Shown here piece by piece: positions 6,730 through 9,395 of a stretch of 9,395 nt of DNA. The notes below the pieces were generated by a model, which did no database searches, was not told where the DNA came from, and was given only the letters and a program-made list of their open reading frames with translations. The stretch's first letter is position 1. Each line of letters starts with the position of its first letter. The translations under genes were made by a program, and so were the position numbers. This stretch comes from Halorhodospira sp. (lineage in GTDB: Bacteria; Pseudomonadota; Gammaproteobacteria; Nitrococcales; Halorhodospiraceae): assembly GCA_007121755.1 (NCBI GenBank), contig SKJZ01000162.1, positions 1-9,395 of the forward strand, read 5' to 3'.

Positions 6730-7235
6730 CGCTGGAGTCGAACCTCCATTTGGACGGCCAAATCAAGGGCACGGTCCTTTCCAACCACGACGTCTCCGTC
6801 GGACACACCGGGCGTCTGGAAGGGAACATCAAGGCTGAGCGCCTGCTGGTCAGCGGATACGTGGAAGGGGTCGTGGACTGCGCCAGCCTTGAGATCGTAG
6901 CCCAGGGGCGCGTGCTGGGCGAATTGCACAGCGACGATTTCATTATCGAACCGGGCGGTCAATTCCTGGGAGAGAGCCGCCCCCGGCGCCAAGAGCCTAT
7001 CGCCGCCCTCAGCCACCAAGCCGAGGAAGAAGCGCCGGCGGAAGAAGTCAAGGCGGTGGAAGACGAGCCTGACCCGAAGGCGGCCGCGGCGGACCCGTCT
7101 TCTCAGGAGCAGCCCCCAGCGGAGGCCATGACGGCTGAAGCGGGAAAGGAACAGTCGGCCAAGAACAGCAAAAACAAGGAAGATAAAAGGGAACAAACCG
7201 ATGAGACGCGCCACACCGTTTGGGGGCGGCGCTAA
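6639..7235 (+). CDS. Bactofilin (polymer-forming cytoskeletal protein)
   Basis: A 198-residue protein with a short N-terminal tail, the bactofilin beta-helix core (~18-112) and a long acidic tail. The core shows the repeating pattern of short strands and glycines: GTRLVGELTLESNLHLDGQ, IKGTVLSN, GHTGRLEGNIKAERLLVSG, YVEGVVD, IVAQGRVLGELHSDDFIIEP, GGQFLGE. Bactofilins polymerise without nucleotide into membrane-associated filaments that scaffold cell-wall enzymes. The ATG at 6639 gives the usual short hydrophobic-basic N terminus (MGFIGKGDKAKG) known to aid membrane attachment, with GAGGG ~9 bp before it, so the start is credible although it lies 91 bp inside the M23 gene in another frame. The tail (residues ~115-198) is rich in Glu, Ala, Pro, Lys, probably disordered, and longer than in many bactofilins. 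It is almost certainly cotranscribed with the peptidase. Confidence 0.93.
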   Translation: MGFIGKGDKAKGRNSGTTVISEGTRLVGELTLESNLHLDGQIKGTVLSNHDVSVGHTGRLEGNIKAERLLVSGYVEGVVDCASLEIVAQGRVLGELHSDDFIIEPGGQFLGESRPRRQEPIAALSHQAEEEAPAEEVKAVEDEPDPKAAAADPSSQEQPPAEAMTAEAGKEQSAKNSKNKEDKREQTDETRHTVWGRR

Positions 7236-7255
7236 TAGGTACCTGTAGGTACCTG
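7236..7255 (+). repeat. Tandem pair of 10-bp repeats, each with the palindrome AGGTACCT
   Basis: TAGGTACCTG occurs twice back to back, starting on the base after the bactofilin stop. Each unit contains the 8-bp palindrome AGGTACCT, with centres 10 bp apart, so both sites face the same side of the helix. As RNA the pair could fold into a hairpin, but no T-tract follows. The pair is a plausible protein-binding site upstream of the actin-like gene. Confidence 0.65.
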
Positions 7256-7263
7256 CGAGGACG

Positions 7264-7287
7264 CCAGCCTATGCTAGCATGGCCTGG
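7264..7287. promoter_or_regulatory. 24-bp imperfect dyad upstream of the actin-like gene
   Basis: A near-complete inverted repeat: arms CCAGCCTATGCT and AGCATGGCCTGG pair at 10 of 12 positions, with one C-C mismatch and one T-G. The centre, ATGCTAGCAT (7271-7280), is a perfect 10-bp palindrome. It begins 9 bp after the tandem repeats and ends 68 bp before the actin-like start. It resembles an operator or partition-type site; a terminator is unlikely because no T-run follows. Confidence 0.55.
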
Positions 7288-7343
7288 AGTCCAAAATAGC
7301 CACGGGCAACCGAAATGAATCGGCGACGACGGGCAAAAAAATA

Positions 7344-7349
7344 GGGGGA
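7344..7349 (+). promoter_or_regulatory. Strong ribosome binding site fixing the GTG start of the actin-like gene
   Basis: GGGGGA lies 6 bp before GTG 7356, and the encoded protein begins directly with the phosphate-1 strand (ERCIGLDMG), so the start is well supported. Confidence 0.75.
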
Positions 7350-7355
7350 AGTACA

Positions 7356-8525
7356 GTGGAAAGGTGTATCGGCCTCGACATGGGGTATGGCTTTATCAAG
7401 GTGGACGACGGCCGCGAGGGACACGTATTCCCCAGCGTCGTCGGTGAGGGCAATTCGGGGATGCCTCTTTCGCTGGGCGTGGGCCCGCGGCAAGAGAGCA
7501 ATGAACTCCGGATCACCTACAACGGCAAGAACTATCTGGTCGGAGAACACGCGATCCGCCATTCGCGCATTGCGCACAGAGGGTTGTCACCGACCCGCGC
7601 GGAAGGGGACGACCTGAAGATCCTCTTCCTGGCGGCACTCAGCCTTTACTCCCGGGAGACGGTAAACAACTTCTACGTTGTCACCGGCCTGCCGCCCGGA
7701 CGCATGCATATGGCGGACGACTTGGTCCGGCAACTACGCGGCGACCATGAGATCATCCGGCAGACTGGGGCGAGCCGCTTCGGCGTCAGTATTCGTCTAG
7801 AGCGCATCGAAGTGGTACCCCAGCCAGTCGGCACCTTCTGGTCCGAGGTTCTCGATTCCCGGGGCCAGGTCCGGACCGACCACCCGCTGCTCCGGGGCAG
7901 GGTCGGCATCATCGATGTCGGTTTCCGGACCAGCGACTTCGCCACGATTATCGACGGCGAGTACTCGCCCGCCTTCAGTAAGACGGTGCCGATCGGCATC
8001 TCGTTCGGGTACGAGGACGTGGCCCAGAAGCTGGCCACGGAGTATGGTCTGGAGCGGGAGCAGTACGCCCTGGACGACGCCGTCATCTCCGGGACCGTGC
8101 ACGTCTCCGGCCGTCCGGTGGATATCGCCGATCTGCGTGATGAGGTCTTCGGCGATATCTCCACTAAGCTGCTGGTCGAGGCGCGCTCGCTTTGGCAATT
8201 CCAGGAGTACGACCACATCATCATCACCGGCGGCGGCAGCCGCGTGGTGGAGCGATACCTACGGCCTGAGATGCCTCAGGCACAGCTTGCCAACGAGCCG
8301 GTCACCGCCAATGCGCGCGGGTACTACGCCTGGGCCTACTACAACATGCAGGGTGGTAGCGAAACGGCCGCTGGCGGTAGCGACCACGCCGCGTCCTCGC
8401 AGCAGAAGCCCGCTGAATCAGAGGCATTCCGGGGTGGATACGAGTCCGGCGGCGGCTCGTACCGTAGCGGCGACCAATCCGATGAGCCGTACGGAGCGAA
8501 CCGGAGCAGCAGCGGCTTCGAGTAA
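7356..8525 (+). CDS. Actin-like ATPase of the ParM/StbA/Alp group (chromosomal)
   Basis: A 389-residue protein with the actin/Hsp70 nucleotide-binding signatures in order: phosphate-1 CIGLDMGYGFIKV (4-16, D8), a middle segment NFYVVTGLPPG (105-115), phosphate-2 GIIDVGFRTSDFATI (184-198, D187) and the adenosine motif IIITGGGSRVV (288-298). The layout is that of ParM/StbA and archaeal-type actin-like proteins (ALP N-terminal domain family), not MreB or FtsA. Members form ATP-driven filaments; plasmid forms push DNA apart together with an adaptor (ParR) and a centromere. Here no ParR gene follows and the neighbours are chromosomal, so the cargo is unknown. Residues ~332-389 form a Gly/Ser/Asn-rich, probably disordered tail beyond the ~330-residue core. 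Upstream are the tandem repeats and 24-bp dyad; downstream are a strong terminator and a phasin gene. A role in moving DNA or storage granules is inference. Confidence 0.88.
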   Translation: MERCIGLDMGYGFIKVDDGREGHVFPSVVGEGNSGMPLSLGVGPRQESNELRITYNGKNYLVGEHAIRHSRIAHRGLSPTRAEGDDLKILFLAALSLYSRETVNNFYVVTGLPPGRMHMADDLVRQLRGDHEIIRQTGASRFGVSIRLERIEVVPQPVGTFWSEVLDSRGQVRTDHPLLRGRVGIIDVGFRTSDFATIIDGEYSPAFSKTVPIGISFGYEDVAQKLATEYGLEREQYALDDAVISGTVHVSGRPVDIADLRDEVFGDISTKLLVEARSLWQFQEYDHIIITGGGSRVVERYLRPEMPQAQLANEPVTANARGYYAWAYYNMQGGSETAAGGSDHAASSQQKPAESEAFRGGYESGGGSYRSGDQSDEPYGANRSSSGFE

Positions 8526-8564
8526 GTGTGGCTGATGCCTTTCTAATTTGTGCCGTGTAATAAG

Positions 8565-8594
8565 ACGGCCCACTTCGGTGGGCCGTTTTTTTTT
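8565..8594 (+). terminator. Intrinsic terminator with UUCG tetraloop after the actin-like gene
   Basis: A 9-bp perfect stem, ACGGCCCAC with GTGGGCCGT, closes a TTCG loop flanked by C-G (the very stable cUUCGg loop) and runs into nine consecutive T. It lies 39 bp after the actin-like stop and separates that gene from the phasin transcript. Confidence 0.96.
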
Positions 8595-8617
8595 AGGAAA
8601 CTCCAGCACCTCTTATG

Positions 8618-8646
8618 TTGCATCGCATCATTTGGTCTGCTACGCT
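8618..8646 (+). promoter_or_regulatory. Candidate promoter of the phasin gene
   Basis: TTGCAT (8618-8623) and TACGCT (8641-8646) are 17 bp apart, and TGC directly before the second gives an extended -10. The hexamers match the consensus only 3 of 6 each. The gene needs its own promoter because the strong terminator lies just upstream. The stretch to 8656 is rich in TGC/GCA words (TGCACTGCA), which may be sites for a PHA-responsive regulator; this is unproven. Confidence 0.4.
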
Positions 8647-8690
8647 GCACTGCACCAATGAGAGAACCCAACCGTAAAGAGGTGCCGACC

Positions 8691-9116
8691 ATGAACGAAG
8701 AACTGATCCAGAAGGCGAACCAGCAGTGGGCCCAATCCCTTGAGCCGGCCCGCAAACTCTCTACCCTGATGGTCGACCACCTGGAGAAGGTGGCCCATCT
8801 GACGCTCGATACTGCCCGCGCATACACCGATATGGCGTTGGAGCAGGCTCAGAGCGCCCTGGAGGTCAAGGACACCAAGAGCTTCCAGGAGTATGTGAGC
8901 AACCAGAGCAAGGTGGTGAACACCGTAAACCAGAAGATCTCCGAGGACGCCACTACGCTGGCCAATCTCGGCAAGAGCTTCGGCGAAGAGGTTCAGAAGC
9001 TCTCGCAAGAGAACGTGACCTTCCTGTCCGAGTTCAGCAAGAGCCGGGAGAGCAAGCCCAAGAGCCGCACGACTTCGGAGTCTGGCTCTGGTAACACGAC
9101 GCGGAAGTCCGCCTAA
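8691..9116 (+). CDS. Phasin-family protein (PHA granule surface protein)
   Basis: A 141-residue all-helical protein. The ATG at 8691 is chosen because AAAGAGGTG (8676-8684) ends 6 bp before it; an in-frame ATG at 8658 lacks such a site, and the frame upstream of that runs through the terminator. Residues ~4-115 match the Phasin_2 pattern: ANQQWAQSLEPARKLSTLMVDHLEKVAHL, then TARAYTDMALEQAQSALEVKDTKSFQEYVSNQ, then ISEDATTLANLGKSFGEEVQKL. The tail after ~118 is Ser/Thr/Lys/Arg-rich (SKPKSRTTSESGSGNTTRKS), low complexity and basic. Phasins coat polyhydroxyalkanoate granules and influence their number, size and, in some species, segregation. No phaC, phaA or phaB gene is in the window, so the assignment rests on sequence only. 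It is a single-gene unit with its own candidate promoter and terminator. Confidence 0.88.
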   Translation: MNEELIQKANQQWAQSLEPARKLSTLMVDHLEKVAHLTLDTARAYTDMALEQAQSALEVKDTKSFQEYVSNQSKVVNTVNQKISEDATTLANLGKSFGEEVQKLSQENVTFLSEFSKSRESKPKSRTTSESGSGNTTRKSA

Positions 9117-9147
9117 CCGCTACGGCGTCTTCCCGCGCAAAGAGAAA

Positions 9148-9177
9148 AAAGGGCACAGGGATTCCCCTGTGCCCTTT
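9148..9177 (+). terminator. Intrinsic terminator after the phasin gene (probably bidirectional)
   Basis: A 13-bp perfect stem, AAAGGGCACAGGG with CCCTGTGCCCTTT, closes an ATTC loop 31 bp after the phasin stop. The right side is followed by only a few T (TTTGTGTAT), while six A precede the GC stem, giving a good T-run on the minus strand; it may also stop leftward transcription. Confidence 0.88.
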
Positions 9178-9212
9178 GTGTATCTCCACTCCAAACGGCG
9201 TGAAGCTCGAAG

Positions 9213-9309
9213 CCCCGGGGCCGGGGTGGCGGTACTAACCTTACGGCAACAAGTATTGCCGGGGTGTATTCCCGGCCGGGCGGCCTCCGGACGCGCCGAG
9301 CATCGGAGG
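9213..9309. other. GC-rich stretch of small palindromes and hairpins, no gene
   Basis: No credible reading frame is seen after the phasin terminator. The stretch holds CCCCGGGG (9213-9220), a hairpin CGGCAA/TTGCCG with 6-nt loop (9244-9261), the palindrome CCCGGCCGGG (9271-9280) and CCTCCG/CGGAGG with a 14-nt loop (9284-9309). Together with the following element this suggests a structured RNA or a composite repeat, but each part alone could be chance at this G+C. Confidence 0.4.
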
Positions 9310-9310
9310 A

Positions 9311-9395
9311 CGATCAGGACTCCGCGAAGCGGAGAGCGCGCAAGCTGTCTGAGCGGCGCGCCAGCGCCGCGAGTTTTTGCGCGCGCTCCTGATCG
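9311..9395. repeat. Nested inverted-repeat element with three-way-junction fold at window edge
   Basis: An outer stem CGATCAGGA (9311-9319) pairs with TCCTGATCG (9387-9395), the last nine bases of the window. Inside are a hairpin CTCCGC-GAA-GCGGAG (9320-9334), a second stem GCGCGCAA/TTGCGCGC (9336-9343 with 9377-9384) and, on top of it, a hairpin GCGGCGC-GCCA-GCGCCGC (9353-9370). All four stems are perfect and mutually compatible. This resembles a REP/BIME-like intergenic repeat or a small structured RNA. The element may continue beyond the window, and the strand is unknown. Confidence 0.6.

Noticed and set aside
7236..7255. Start of a CRISPR array or plasmid iterons
   Set aside because: There are only two adjoining 10-bp units, with no spacers, no cas or replication gene, and no further copies nearby.
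7264..7287. Terminator of the M23-bactofilin operon
   Set aside because: The dyad has almost no loop and no following T-run, which fits a DNA-binding site better than a transcription stop.
8550..8690. N-terminal extension of the phasin frame
   Set aside because: It would read through a strong terminator and the candidate promoter; a good ribosome site supports ATG 8691.

Overview
The window looks like a piece of chromosome from a GC-rich gammaproteobacterium, plausibly a Chromatiales/Ectothiorhodospiraceae-type or other polyhydroxyalkanoate (PHA)-storing lineage. That placement is an inference. It rests on high G+C, GTG and TTG starts, an SrkA/YihE kinase very close to the enterobacterial form, a phasin, and an LmdC-type M23 peptidase paired with a bactofilin. 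No transposase, integrase, tRNA, rRNA or CRISPR array is visible.

Left part (1-2627): the C-terminal end of a type 2 GTP cyclohydrolase (FolE2), then a TetR-family repressor whose start is preceded by a clean 7+2+7 palindromic operator. A TolC-family outer membrane channel follows. No periplasmic adaptor or inner-membrane pump is present, so the channel's partner must be encoded elsewhere.

Metal block (2691-4328): a Fur/Zur-family metalloregulator and a cation diffusion facilitator (CDF) 9 bp apart, almost certainly one transcript. The transporter has the H-D-H-D transport site linked to zinc preference and an unusual extra C-terminal domain. Its stop overlaps by 14 bp the stop of the convergent stress-response kinase gene srkA (minus strand), which probably uses a TTG start.

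Cell-shape block (5394-7235): a small two-helix membrane protein of unknown function, a membrane-anchored M23 endopeptidase with a coiled coil, and a bactofilin whose gene begins 91 bp inside the peptidase gene in another frame. This matches the known pairing of bactofilins with M23 peptidases in peptidoglycan remodelling.

Filament and storage block (7236-9177): an intergenic stretch with tandem 10-bp repeats and a 24-bp dyad precedes a chromosomal actin-like ATPase of the ParM/StbA/Alp kind. It has a Gly/Ser-rich tail and no ParR partner. A UUCG-loop terminator closes it, and a phasin with its own candidate promoter and terminator follows. An actin-like filament protein beside a PHA-granule protein and a bactofilin is the most suggestive combination here; a link to granule positioning is a hypothesis only.

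The last 220 bases hold no gene but are dense in GC palindromes. They end in a nested, three-way-junction inverted repeat that runs to the window edge and may be a repeat element or structured RNA.
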